A stretch of DNA of 28,950 bases from a virus, in the IMG/VR virus record IMGVR_UViG_3300030329_002857, positions 1 to 28,950 of that record; one strand, given 5' to 3'. Position numbers and translations under genes: made by a program. Shown here one piece after another: positions 1-7,315 of this stretch (position 1 is the stretch's first letter; every line of letters starts with the position of its first letter). The notes beneath the pieces are model-generated. The model searched no databases, was not told where the DNA came from, and saw nothing but the letters and a program-made list of their open reading frames with translations.

Positions 1-773
1 TTATCAGTATCACTTCCTACTTCTGCTAAAGTTGTTACAGTTGCAGTACCTCCTAAAGTTACATTAGCTCCACTAAAAGTAAGAGCTGTTGTAGTACCTG
101 ATTTAATTATTAATTCTCCACTATTGTTAGTAGCTGAACCAAATGTAGTACCACCATCTTTAAAAAATATGTCTGCTCCGTCTGCATCTAAAGATATATC
201 ACCCGACACATCAAGTGTCATGTCAGTTACTCCTGCTGTAGTAGCATTGATAGTAAAAACATCTGTCATAGTTCCTGCTACTGACACACCAAATCTAATC
301 TGTCCATCTTCTGAGCCATTAGAAACATCAACTGCTTCTGCTGTCATACGAGCAAACTCATGTATGTTTCCACCATCGTCATTAAGTTCAAACGAAATGT
401 ATATCTCATCTCCGTCTGCTCTTGTAGTATTTCTATTAGCAAAGGTTGCTACTTTATTACTAGCATTATTAGTTGTATTAGCTACAAACAATCCACCCTG
501 TGTATTACCTGTATCATTTCTTATATCTAACTCTTCTATCTGTAACTTGTCGTTACCTCTTCTGTATCTGACAGAAGAACCTGAAGTTATCTTTGCATCA
601 TATCCTGAGGCATGTTCTGTGGTTGTACTTAAAGTCCAATACCCTGCCGAGCTTGTAGTAGTAGAGCTACCTACAGTTGTAGTAGTGTCAGCCTGATATA
701 ACTGAACTGTTGCTCCCTCTACAGCAGTACCATCGTCTTTAAATACATATCCTGATTGATATATAGTTGCCAT
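1..773 (-). CDS. Tail fibre/spike protein, N-terminal part (3' end outside window)
   Basis: The frame opens with ATG at 773 and stays open to base 1, so about 257 residues are seen and the C-terminus lies beyond the window. The start directly follows the stop of the upstream nuclease-like gene (TAAATG), with a GGAGGA site at 781-786. The first 60 residues look like a prealbumin/Cna-B-like beta domain (SGYVFKDDGTAVEGATVQLY), known in phage fibres as an attachment or stalk module. The rest is low-complexity beta sequence rich in Thr, Ser, Gly and Asp, with repeated short strands such as LDVSGDISLDADGADI, typical of trimeric fibre shafts. Last position in the tail cluster, after the propeller-like protein, supports a host-recognition role. 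Family assignment is by style and position, not by a unique motif. Confidence 0.65.
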   Translation of the reverse strand, partial: MATIYQSGYVFKDDGTAVEGATVQLYQADTTTTVGSSTTTSSAGYWTLSTTTEHASGYDAKITSGSSVRYRRGNDKLQIEELDIRNDTGNTQGGLFVANTTNNASNKVATFANRNTTRADGDEIYISFELNDDGGNIHEFARMTAEAVDVSNGSEDGQIRFGVSVAGTMTDVFTINATTAGVTDMTLDVSGDISLDADGADIFFKDGGTTFGSATNNSGELIIKSGTTTALTFSGANVTLGGTATVTTLAEVGSDTD

Positions 774-1181
774 TTATCGTCCTCCTATTCCCAATCGGGA
801 ATGGTCTTTATAATTTAATGCCTCCCTGACATAATAGTCAACATCATTTAGTATATCATTTTCATCTATAAATATTAAATTAATCCCATCTCCTGCCATT
901 TGTTGCCTAACAAGTATGTCGTTTTGCAGGAAAGTAACACCCATCCCATAATGATAATACTCACCCTGCACATTAATTGCAAGGTCAGGAGGGTCATTAA
1001 ACAAGAAGTCTAAAACTACTCCTCCTTTAAACAATCTTCCTCCTAATAAGGAAGATTGGTAAGTAAAATCTACCCCTTCAATCTTTCCAAAAGATTCAGT
1101 TAAAGACCTATATACTAAATATTCAGGTAAGCTTCCTTCCCATCCGGGTGGTGCACTCAACCGACTTTGTTGCATAGTCAT
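774..1181 (-). CDS. PD-(D/E)XK-like nuclease-fold protein (135 aa)
   Basis: The protein has the spacing of a small restriction-endonuclease-like fold. A helix carries Glu20 (GSLPEYLVYRSL). A strand pair KGGVVLDF places Asp58, and INVQGEYYHYG follows at residues 69-79. Related DUF559/Vsr-type proteins have VDF followed by IEVDG and a His, so the alignment is recognisable. The acidic residue of the (D/E)xK half is replaced by Asn70, and Gln72 takes the next key position. Glu74 and His77 remain. Either the site uses a variant triad or catalysis is lost. It is wedged between the propeller-like tail gene and the fibre gene, starting in a TAAATG junction with GGAG just upstream. The role could be a homing-type or packaging-related nuclease. 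The fold is moderately likely and the function is unknown. Confidence 0.5.
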   Translation of the reverse strand: MTMQQSRLSAPPGWEGSLPEYLVYRSLTESFGKIEGVDFTYQSSLLGGRLFKGGVVLDFLFNDPPDLAINVQGEYYHYGMGVTFLQNDILVRQQMAGDGINLIFIDENDILNDVDYYVREALNYKDHSRLGIGGR

Positions 1182-3053
1182 TTACGGCTCCGTTAATAAT
1201 AATTGAGTTGTTCCTCTTTCGTCATATGCTGTTTCTTCTAATCCCTGAGCATTAGTAATATCAACATAATAGTTTCTGTTTGTAGACGAGTCATCCCTGT
1301 AAGTAAATTCAAGTAATGTATTGCTTTGAATTGCTGACAGGATATTAGCTCTCATTGCCTTAGAAGAATTGCCTTTATAAGCTTTATTAATATCAATATT
1401 TACAGACCATCCAAACTTTGTATCTAATTTCTTTCTGTATTCTAAAGTTAAACTAATCATATCAGGAGAAACCACCTTAGTATTAGTAGCAAGGGTTATC
1501 TTGAATTGTATTGATCTAAATGTAGTGCCTACGTTACTTCCAAATGTATAGGTTGTTATTCCATTTGAAGTAATTGTTCCCATAGTTGTATAAGTTTCTA
1601 CATAATCTGTAGCATATTCTATTTTAACTGTCTGATTTGAATTGCAATTTGCTGTTTCTACTTTAAGCTTTAGTGCTAGTTTATCTACCTCTACCTGATC
1701 TGCACTAAACCAAGGAGTGTAATGTATTCCATCTACATTATCTTCGTAATTATAATTAACAACCTGAGTAGGATTAATAACATCAGATTGTAATTGCTGA
1801 TAATATAAATCCCCATCAAATCCCCAATATAATCTGTAAGGATTAGTTGCTGTTAGTGTGCCACCTACATCTGAAACAAACCCTGCTGTTATTTTTTTAC
1901 CCTGATCTGTTCCCGAGGAAGCCCATTTAACTTCCCATCCCATTTCGTTATATCCTAATACAGTACTATAGCCTGTAGTATCATCCATGACATGAGATTC
2001 ACCTGAGGCAAACATGTCTACATTAGAAGGAGTAAGTGTGCCATCTACCAATGCTATTAAATCATTATGTGTTCCTAGTAATTTAGATATACTTCCTCTG
2101 TAATCTGATGGAAGTCCGTGATCTTTATCAGGCCCTATTACAGAAACTACTGCAGAATTTGTACCATTAATATATTTATATATACCCAATCCTGCAGGAA
2201 TATATACTGAATCCCTCCATCTGATTGAGCCTTTACCATTTTCATTATGAAATGGTAAAGCTAATTGCGTTTCAACCCATAAGGCATTAGCTGAGTCATG
2301 GGCATATAATCCTTCTTTAGTCATAGCATATAAGATAGGATTACCACTAGCATTTCTAGCAACAAATAAATCAGTTACATGGCCATCAGGCAATGGTAAC
2401 TTAGCATCATTTGTTTCAGATCCTAGGGTTGATGCGTACCAAAGCTGTCCTGTATTACTTATTCCCCATAATTTATCATTCCAAAAAGCAAGGAATTTTG
2501 TATCTGCTGTATCGTCTGTAAAACTACTAGCATTTGAGGTATAAGTATATCCTCCTGTATGAGCTATAACTAAATATAATGTACCCCCCATTCTTACTTC
2601 TATAGCATCCGTTGCTACGTCAGGTAATGTATCTAATGCAGAACCAAATGTGTCCGATCCTGATTCATATTTATACACTTTTTTATCAGACCATATTCCA
2701 TACAATGATCCGTTAAATTCCTGCAATATATCTAATGATTCCCCTGTAGCATTTGAGTTACTTACAGAGGTAGTTTTTGCAGGTAATACTAGGTGCCTTT
2801 TGTAGCGAAGGCTACATGTACTGAACCAAGAACGATCTACATCTGTAGCTCCTTCCATCCTCTCTACACCTATACCACCCCTGAAATCAGACCAAGATAT
2901 TACACTTGTTCTAGCCTGCGAGTCACGAGTGGTATCACCAATAGTAACCTTTGCAGGGTAAATGGAGGCAAGTACTTGCTGCACAGGTCTAGTTATTGGG
3001 TAATAATTTCCATTAAGATAAACTTCATTTTTTTTTACTACCTTATTAGCCAT
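1182..3053 (-). CDS. Propeller-like tail protein, candidate tail nozzle/tube (623 aa)
   Basis: This large beta-rich protein has recurring blade-like segments in its first half, for example SLYGIWSDKKVYKY near residue 115, KLWGISNTGQLWYAS near 195, ILYAMTKEGLYAHDS near 240 and SVYIPAGLGIYKY near 280. They share the strand-turn-strand spacing of a beta-propeller. The second half (about residues 380-623) is a different beta-sandwich-like region ending in TTQLLLTEP. No signal peptide or membrane segment is seen. Its position after the connector-like 422-aa gene and before the fibre matches the podovirus order of tail tubular A, tail tubular B (nozzle), fibre. T7 gp12, the nozzle, also contains a propeller. 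The nozzle call is therefore inference from order and repeats. The start overlaps the upstream stop by one base. Confidence 0.5.
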   Translation of the reverse strand: MANKVVKKNEVYLNGNYYPITRPVQQVLASIYPAKVTIGDTTRDSQARTSVISWSDFRGGIGVERMEGATDVDRSWFSTCSLRYKRHLVLPAKTTSVSNSNATGESLDILQEFNGSLYGIWSDKKVYKYESGSDTFGSALDTLPDVATDAIEVRMGGTLYLVIAHTGGYTYTSNASSFTDDTADTKFLAFWNDKLWGISNTGQLWYASTLGSETNDAKLPLPDGHVTDLFVARNASGNPILYAMTKEGLYAHDSANALWVETQLALPFHNENGKGSIRWRDSVYIPAGLGIYKYINGTNSAVVSVIGPDKDHGLPSDYRGSISKLLGTHNDLIALVDGTLTPSNVDMFASGESHVMDDTTGYSTVLGYNEMGWEVKWASSGTDQGKKITAGFVSDVGGTLTATNPYRLYWGFDGDLYYQQLQSDVINPTQVVNYNYEDNVDGIHYTPWFSADQVEVDKLALKLKVETANCNSNQTVKIEYATDYVETYTTMGTITSNGITTYTFGSNVGTTFRSIQFKITLATNTKVVSPDMISLTLEYRKKLDTKFGWSVNIDINKAYKGNSSKAMRANILSAIQSNTLLEFTYRDDSSTNRNYYVDITNAQGLEETAYDERGTTQLLLTEP

Positions 3054-4321
3054 TACCTTACTGTTCTTACATTAGTTAAAAATGGTAAAGCATTTCTTGC
3101 CTGTTCTGACTTGGCAAACCAAAATGCTGCTATATTTCTCATGCCATCAACATCAATGTCAGGCCTTACAGAGCCTGCCTGTGCTGCCAAAGCAGTTGCA
3201 TAAGCTACTATATACCTCTCAGGTACTTCGGTTGTATCTGAGTCTGAGGATAGTTCTGCAGGAACATCTCCTCCTGACAGTTTAATTAATCTGTAAGAAG
3301 CTAATGCTCTTCCTCTGTCTGATAAGACTAAGTCAGCAGTACTAGCTCCCTGTGTTGTACCTTCTTTATCTATTCTCCAAGTATCTCTTGGAAGTTTCTC
3401 CCATACTGCAGTATCATTCTTAACTACTTTAATATCATCTAAATGAACTACACAAGCCCCTAAATCAGAATCATATTCAAATCTTACTTGTGTGATAGCT
3501 GTGTTATCATAAGGAGCAACCAATGCTACTCTGCAATATTTCCAAACATTAGCTGTTAAAGCAGGAACATCTAATGATTCTTCAATCCCACCTGCATCTA
3601 CTAAATGTATTTTTAAATTACCTGCACTTGTAGCTACTGAAGACTTAATCCAAAACTCTATATAATCATACTTTGATATGTTTACAGAGGTGATGGTATC
3701 TGAGGCTGTATCTCCTGCTGAAGCACCTACTGCAATAACAATTTTGTTAGAAGCAGATTCTGTTTTATAATCTTCTGTATCTGCTGTTATAGTAAAATCA
3801 GAATCAACACTATCATCAAATGCTGTATTGCAATTATGTAATTGCTTTACAGTAAACTTATCTCTGTAATAAATATCCTGTATCATGTTTATACCACTAG
3901 GTATTTCCCATCTAGCATTAATTCTATCTGTGTGTATATCAAGATTTTCTACAGGGTCATAAATTCTTCCTGTTATTTCCCATATAGATTGATTAATATA
4001 TTCATCTATTACATCAGGATCAAAGCCACTTTCCCACAACTCATAAGTTACACTACCTGCAACAGTACCTCCTACTGCAGCAAATGTCATAGTACCTGTT
4101 GAAGCTGTATAATCTGTTATTCTTCTAGTAGTACCATCATAAGTACCTGAAGTGATACGAATATAATATCCATTATATTCATCATCGCCACCAAACAATG
4201 TAGCATCTACAGCAGTAGTAGTAGAACCACTACCTGAAGTAGTACCTGTTACCATCTTACCAAGGTTTCTGCCTACAGCTTTTCTTAAATCCTCTAATGT
4301 TTTGCCGTGTGTTATTGCCAT
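3053..4321 (-). CDS. Head-to-tail connector/adaptor-like protein with beta-sandwich insertion (422 aa)
   Basis: The ends of the protein are helical. Near residues 100-120 is DPDVIDEYINQSIWEITGRI, and near 365-400 are VPERYIVAYATALAAQAGS and AAFWFAKSEQAR, a pattern typical of phage adaptor proteins that bind below the portal. Two beta modules interrupt it. Residues about 24-96 contain NGYYIRITSGTYDGTTRRI. Residues about 160-302 look like a galactose-binding-type jelly roll (YDYIEFWIKS, then VWKYCRVAL and VVHLDDIKVV), a fold often used for carbohydrate or surface binding. At 422 aa it is much longer than a minimal adaptor such as T7 gp11. It follows a 46-aa basic gene with an AGAAGG site and feeds into the 623-aa tail gene by a one-base overlap. 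The connector call rests on helices and order. Confidence 0.5.
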   Translation of the reverse strand: MAITHGKTLEDLRKAVGRNLGKMVTGTTSGSGSTTTAVDATLFGGDDEYNGYYIRITSGTYDGTTRRITDYTASTGTMTFAAVGGTVAGSVTYELWESGFDPDVIDEYINQSIWEITGRIYDPVENLDIHTDRINARWEIPSGINMIQDIYYRDKFTVKQLHNCNTAFDDSVDSDFTITADTEDYKTESASNKIVIAVGASAGDTASDTITSVNISKYDYIEFWIKSSVATSAGNLKIHLVDAGGIEESLDVPALTANVWKYCRVALVAPYDNTAITQVRFEYDSDLGACVVHLDDIKVVKNDTAVWEKLPRDTWRIDKEGTTQGASTADLVLSDRGRALASYRLIKLSGGDVPAELSSDSDTTEVPERYIVAYATALAAQAGSVRPDIDVDGMRNIAAFWFAKSEQARNALPFLTNVRTVR

Positions 4322-4323
4322 GT

Positions 4324-4464
4324 CTACCTTCTTTTAGCAGTTTTTTTCTTATAATTTCTATTAACCTTGCCTTCATATTTTTTCTTTTCTTTGGCTGTTA
4401 ATATTATTAAATCATGTATATTTTCGTAATATCCTTTTCTTGTTTTACTTTGTGTTACTGCCAT
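4324..4464 (-). CDS. Small basic protein (46 aa)
   Basis: A short frame runs from ATG at 4464 to TAG at 4324-4326. It fills the gap between the 29-aa and 422-aa genes, ending three bases before the next ATG. The product starts MAVTQSKTRKGYYENIHDL and its second half is Lys/Arg-rich (KEKKKYEGKV, then NYKKKTAKRR), so it should bind nucleic acid or the negatively charged capsid interior. The upstream purine run contains GAAG but no full GGAG, so translation may be coupled to the preceding gene, whose stop lies three bases before this start. No family is recognised. Gene packing and the lack of any alternative reading of this interval support it being real. Confidence 0.55.
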   Translation of the reverse strand: MAVTQSKTRKGYYENIHDLIILTAKEKKKYEGKVNRNYKKKTAKRR

Positions 4465-4467
4465 AGA

Positions 4468-4557
4468 TTACTTCTTTTTCTTTCTACGCACAGGTTTTCT
4501 CTTTTTAGGTGGTCGCCCTCTTCGGCTTCCGTATGTACCTTTACCCATTGGTGGCAT
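4468..4557 (-). CDS. 29-aa highly basic protein with AT-hook-like core
   Basis: This very short frame runs from ATG at 4557 to TAA at 4468-4470, with a clear GGAGG six or so bases upstream. The peptide opens MPPMGKGTYGSRRGRPPKKR and continues with another basic run, so nearly half of it is Lys or Arg. The RGRP core is the minor-groove-binding motif of AT-hooks. Tiny proteins of the form M-P-x-G-K-G-T-Y-G-S-x-x-G-R-P-P-K-K recur in many phages near head and connector genes, from memory of that family, with no assigned function. The start lies inside the end of the upstream coiled-coil gene (17-base overlap), which implies coupled translation. A DNA-condensing or DNA-end-binding role is inference. 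Confidence 0.6.
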   Translation of the reverse strand: MPPMGKGTYGSRRGRPPKKRKPVRRKKKK

Positions 4558-4780
4558 TGCTTTCCTCCTTCTTTGCTTTATTAACTTGGGCTTCGCCCAT
4601 TATTCTAATTTGTTCTTTTAACTTTTTATTTTCTCTGCTAAGAGCTTTGTTTATAACTTTAAGTTTAAACAAAGGATCTTCGTTCATAGCTTCTGCTATA
4701 TCAATTTGTTGTACAACAACATTATCGTCGATTTGCTCTTGCTTTCCGTTTGAATTTTCTGTTAAGTTTTTTTCTGTCAA
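4541..4780 (-). CDS. Coiled-coil small protein, TTG start (79 aa)
   Basis: The frame can be extended to 4795, but the GGAGGA at 4787-4792 lies inside that extension and sits seven bases before a TTG at 4780-4778. I therefore take TTG as the start, giving 79 residues. The body contains a heptad-like helix, FKLKVINKALSRENKKLKEQ, at about residues 38-57 and is otherwise polar and acidic at the N-terminus. That suggests an oligomerising helper or small structural chaperone of the head-tail region. It overlaps the 3' end of the 144-aa gene by 59 bases and the start of the 29-aa gene by 17. No family is recognised. Confidence 0.6.
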   Translation of the reverse strand: MTEKNLTENSNGKQEQIDDNVVVQQIDIAEAMNEDPLFKLKVINKALSRENKKLKEQIRIMGEAQVNKAKKEESNATNG

Positions 4781-5156
4781 TTTTTGTTCCTCCAAAATAA
4801 AGTTTTCCTGTAGAACTTTCAGCTCTTTTTAATTTGCTTATTCTTATTTCATCTAACACTTTACCTGCATCTTTTCTTTCCTGTGTTGTCATCTTAGGTT
4901 TCTTTTTTCCCTGTGCTCTTACTTCTTTAACAAATGTTTCGTGAGCCTCACCAATCATAGTTTCAATCATGTTTTTTGAGTAAGGATCATGCGGGGTAAA
5001 AGGGACATTATGAAGTACTGACCTTCGTTGTGTAACTGAATCATAAAAACTAAATGACAATGATTTAATACTACCTGTTCCGTACTCTCCTAAAAGAGTA
5101 ACTCCGACAGGTAGTATTAATCTTCTATCATAAGTTTCTGAACCTACGACCTGCAT
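4722..5156 (-). CDS. Virion-module protein of unknown function (144 aa)
   Basis: The protein has an N-terminal beta-rich half (RRLILPVGVTLLGEYGTGSI) and a strongly basic C-terminal half ending in DRKKLNRKFKRKARANRR. The middle helix ERKDAGKVLDEIRISKLKRA is charged. It follows the decoration-like gene so closely (stop TAA at 5162-5164, ATG at 5156) that coupled translation is likely, and no good SD is visible. Position between decoration protein and connector genes fits a head-completion or DNA-binding minor virion protein, but no domain is recognised and I assign no function. Confidence 0.6.
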   Translation of the reverse strand: MQVVGSETYDRRLILPVGVTLLGEYGTGSIKSLSFSFYDSVTQRRSVLHNVPFTPHDPYSKNMIETMIGEAHETFVKEVRAQGKKKPKMTTQERKDAGKVLDEIRISKLKRAESSTGKLYFGGTKIDRKKLNRKFKRKARANRR

Positions 5157-5161
5157 AGTTA

Positions 5162-5911
5162 TTACGGAGCTATGTTTAAGTCAATTAATGCATAGTCTGT
5201 AGCAACTGAAGCTATCAACATTTGATGTCCGATTACTTGTTCGTTTTCATTCGTACCATCTCTGTCTAAGTCTTCAAAACCACCCGCAGTTGATGCACCA
5301 CCAACTCTTACAGCCTCACCTATCACACCTGCTGCATTACAAAGAACTGATGCAGGCCCCCATGTTTGTAGCCATCCATAGTAGTTAGTAGTTAAAGCTC
5401 TAGGAGCTACTCCTACTGCTATGTTAGATACAGTTGTTGGGGAAATAATAACATTGCTATATGGGTTTACTGCTAAACCTACTAAAGTATTACCATTAGT
5501 AACGGCAGTTACAGTACCATCTTCTTCATCAAGAGTAATGACACAAGTGCCACTAGAATCTCCTGCTGCATTAGACTTAATCTTGTAAACAGAACCTTCA
5601 CCTGTACCATCATTTACATAGATGTAACCATCTTTGTATTGATCTTTGGTAGCAGCAGTTCCTCCAAGAGTTACTGTAAGCTGTGTGACACCTGCCGCTG
5701 CAGTAGCAATAGCTAAATCCATATCATGGTTAGCTACACCTGCAGGAGCCTGTACTATAGCACCTGCTGCTATATCAGAGCCACCTACTTCGCAGTATCT
5801 AAATACTCTTCCATCATCAAAAGTCATTCTAGTACCTAGCTTATGCTTTTGACCTGAAGTCTGTACTTTTTCCCACCCATATTTTCCGTGGATTGTATTT
5901 GGAAAAGACAT
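5162..5911 (-). CDS. Capsid decoration-like protein (249 aa)
   Basis: This mostly beta protein has Ala/Gly/Thr-rich repeats. Around residues 45-65 it reads GSDIAAGAIVQAPAGVAN, a pattern seen in head-decoration and capsid-stabilising proteins of many uncultivated phages. Residues about 93-130 form a beta module (KDGYIYVNDGTGEGSVYKIK) resembling the insertion in the 422-aa connector-like protein. There is no signal peptide or membrane segment. It lies one gene after the major capsid protein, in a usual place for decoration proteins. A start with an AGGAGGAA site follows a 114-base gap that carries a candidate promoter and competing hairpins, so its expression may be set separately from the capsid gene. 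It could instead be another major virion protein. The decoration call is inference. Confidence 0.5.
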   Translation of the reverse strand: MSFPNTIHGKYGWEKVQTSGQKHKLGTRMTFDDGRVFRYCEVGGSDIAAGAIVQAPAGVANHDMDLAIATAAAGVTQLTVTLGGTAATKDQYKDGYIYVNDGTGEGSVYKIKSNAAGDSSGTCVITLDEEDGTVTAVTNGNTLVGLAVNPYSNVIISPTTVSNIAVGVAPRALTTNYYGWLQTWGPASVLCNAAGVIGEAVRVGGASTAGGFEDLDRDGTNENEQVIGHQMLIASVATDYALIDLNIAP

Positions 5912-5942
5912 AATCTTTCCTCCTATTTAATTTTACGAGTTT

Positions 5943-6010
5943 CTTATACACCTCGTCTTTAACCGATTATTAAAATTTCGTATAAGCTCGGTCAAAGGTT
6001 ACACTTATAC
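5943..6010 (-). promoter_or_regulatory. Three-armed alternating inverted repeat (attenuator-like)
   Basis: On the plus strand CTTATAC occurs at 5943-5949 and 6004-6010, and its exact complement GTATAAG lies between them at 5980-5986. In a minus-strand transcript the middle arm can pair with either outer arm but not both. This is the logic of an attenuator or of alternating operator half-sites. There is no strong T-run, so termination is uncertain. Confidence 0.35.
5966..5995 (-). promoter_or_regulatory. Candidate sigma70 promoter before decoration-like gene
   Basis: On the minus strand TTGACC (5990-5995) and AATAAT (5966-5971) are separated by 18 bases, each matching the consensus at five of six positions. 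It lies in the 114-base gap between the 120-aa and 249-aa genes and would start a transcript about 45 bases upstream of the decoration-like start. Its -35 lies in the loop of a 7-bp hairpin. Confidence 0.4.
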
Positions 6011-6025
6011 TGAAAGAAGGAGAGG

Positions 6026-6388
6026 TTAGATAGAGGATTTCTTCTCTACCTTGACCTCTTCCTTTACTTTTTCTTGTTTGGGCTTGCATACACACTTGTC
6101 ACCTTTAGCTTCAAGTCTGCACTTGCCATCCCATTCTATTGGGAACAAACCAATATTCCCTCGTCTTTTTTGTGTGGCTGCATCACTTGGTTGATTAGGA
6201 TAAGCAGAACCACAAGGTTTCTGTAAATCACCCTCAACATTAAACTTAGGAATGTGATTATAGTATGTTGTCTTACCCTGCCAATCAGGAAGTAATCCTT
6301 CAAACTTATCTATTCCCATATCTTTCCTTTGATTGTTAATTTCATCTCTAACTTGCTTTCTGTTATGCCCATAATAATGATTAACCAA
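6026..6388 (-). CDS. Four-cysteine protein of unknown function, TTG start (120 aa)
   Basis: The frame begins at a TTG (6388-6386), six bases after a clean GGAGG (6395-6399); no suitable ATG lies near, so TTG is the likely start. The protein is hydrophilic. It has Cys59, Cys90, Cys99 and Cys101, the last two in DKCVCKPK, which could bind a metal or form disulfides. The C-terminus is a charged Lys/Glu tail (KVKEEVKVEKKSSI). It sits directly after the major capsid gene, 18 bases from its stop, so it is probably co-expressed with the capsid. No family is recognised; a minor capsid or assembly protein is the simplest guess. Confidence 0.6.
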   Translation of the reverse strand: MVNHYYGHNRKQVRDEINNQRKDMGIDKFEGLLPDWQGKTTYYNHIPKFNVEGDLQKPCGSAYPNQPSDAATQKRRGNIGLFPIEWDGKCRLEAKGDKCVCKPKQEKVKEEVKVEKKSSI

Positions 6389-6406
6389 TTAATGCCTCCG
6401 AATTTA

Positions 6407-7282
6407 TTAGTTGTTAGTTGCTAAAGCTGCAGCATCAAATATAAGACCTGCACCTCTTGAATCATCTAACTCAAATACACCATAGTCTGAAGTAATAACC
6501 ACTTCTGTGGCTCTCAAACTTGCATCTCTCTGCCTCTCTGTTCTAGTTTCTACTGAATTAAGAACTGCCATAGCTGATTTGTCAGCAATAACTCCTGTTG
6601 CATCATCTGAAGAATCAACTGATAAGTTACCATCTTCAAATATAGATACCCCATTCATAGGCCTTAATCCACTCCAAAAGTCTTTCAAGAGATCTGCTGT
6701 CCATCCACTAGAGATTTCTGCTGATCCTGATGAAGCTACTGTTGCAGATTCTTTTGAAAGATAAGCAACTGAGTTAGGATGATGTAATATGTAAATTTGA
6801 CTACCAAATTTATTAGCTTTTGCGTAAGTGATTGCTCCCTGTACGTTACTTGCTTTCATAAATTTAGTTGCAGCACCAAGAGTGGTACCACCATTTAAAG
6901 AACCATACAATGCGTGAACATCTGTATCTTTCTTCCTTGCCATAGCATCACCTAACTGTTTACCAATTATAGTGAATACATTGTTTTGTTGTTCACGAAC
7001 AAGTTTATCAGTTAAGATAACTTTGGCTCCGACTTCTGCTGCTGTTAAGTCAACAGTTGTCATTCCAATTTCTTCTTCGTCAACAATGTCTTGCCCGTCT
7101 GTCAAGTCACTAACTGTCATCTGTCCAACTTTTGGAACAGTAACCTGTTTAGCTCCTTTAGGAAGGCTGAAGCTCTCTATTAGAGCCATAGCAGGAGCAT
7201 TGTGCTCCTCGGTATACCTAGCTGCTGCGATAATTATCTTACTCGCATTTTCTAGATTACCTGTTGTCGCTGTTTGTGCCAT
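6407..7282 (-). CDS. Major capsid protein, HK97-fold type (291 aa)
   Basis: Length, position and sequence style fit a HK97-fold major capsid protein. It directly follows the scaffold-like gene. The N-terminal arm (ATTGNLENASKIIIAAARYT) is helical. A beta stretch with VTVPKVGQMTVSDLTDG at about residues 47-63 fits the E-loop/N-arm region. A long helix follows (FTIIGKQLGDAMARKKDTDV). The C-terminal part contains MNGVSIFED and ends with a beta tongue, TSDYGVFELDDSRGAGLIFD. It should form the hexons and pentons of the head shell. No protease gene is obvious nearby and no cleaved N-terminal delta domain is present, so a separate scaffold is expected. The ATG has GGAG eight bases upstream. I am confident in the role and less so in the exact family. 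Confidence 0.75.
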   Translation of the reverse strand: MAQTATTGNLENASKIIIAAARYTEEHNAPAMALIESFSLPKGAKQVTVPKVGQMTVSDLTDGQDIVDEEEIGMTTVDLTAAEVGAKVILTDKLVREQQNNVFTIIGKQLGDAMARKKDTDVHALYGSLNGGTTLGAATKFMKASNVQGAITYAKANKFGSQIYILHHPNSVAYLSKESATVASSGSAEISSGWTADLLKDFWSGLRPMNGVSIFEDGNLSVDSSDDATGVIADKSAMAVLNSVETRTERQRDASLRATEVVITSDYGVFELDDSRGAGLIFDAAALATNN

Positions 7283-7315
7283 TTCGACATCTCCTTATTT
7301 TAAGGGTAAATAAAT

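Noticed and set aside
124-696. 190-codon plus-strand frame opposite the tail fibre
   Set aside because: Antisense shadow of a Thr/Ser/Gly-rich fibre frame that is open to the window edge.
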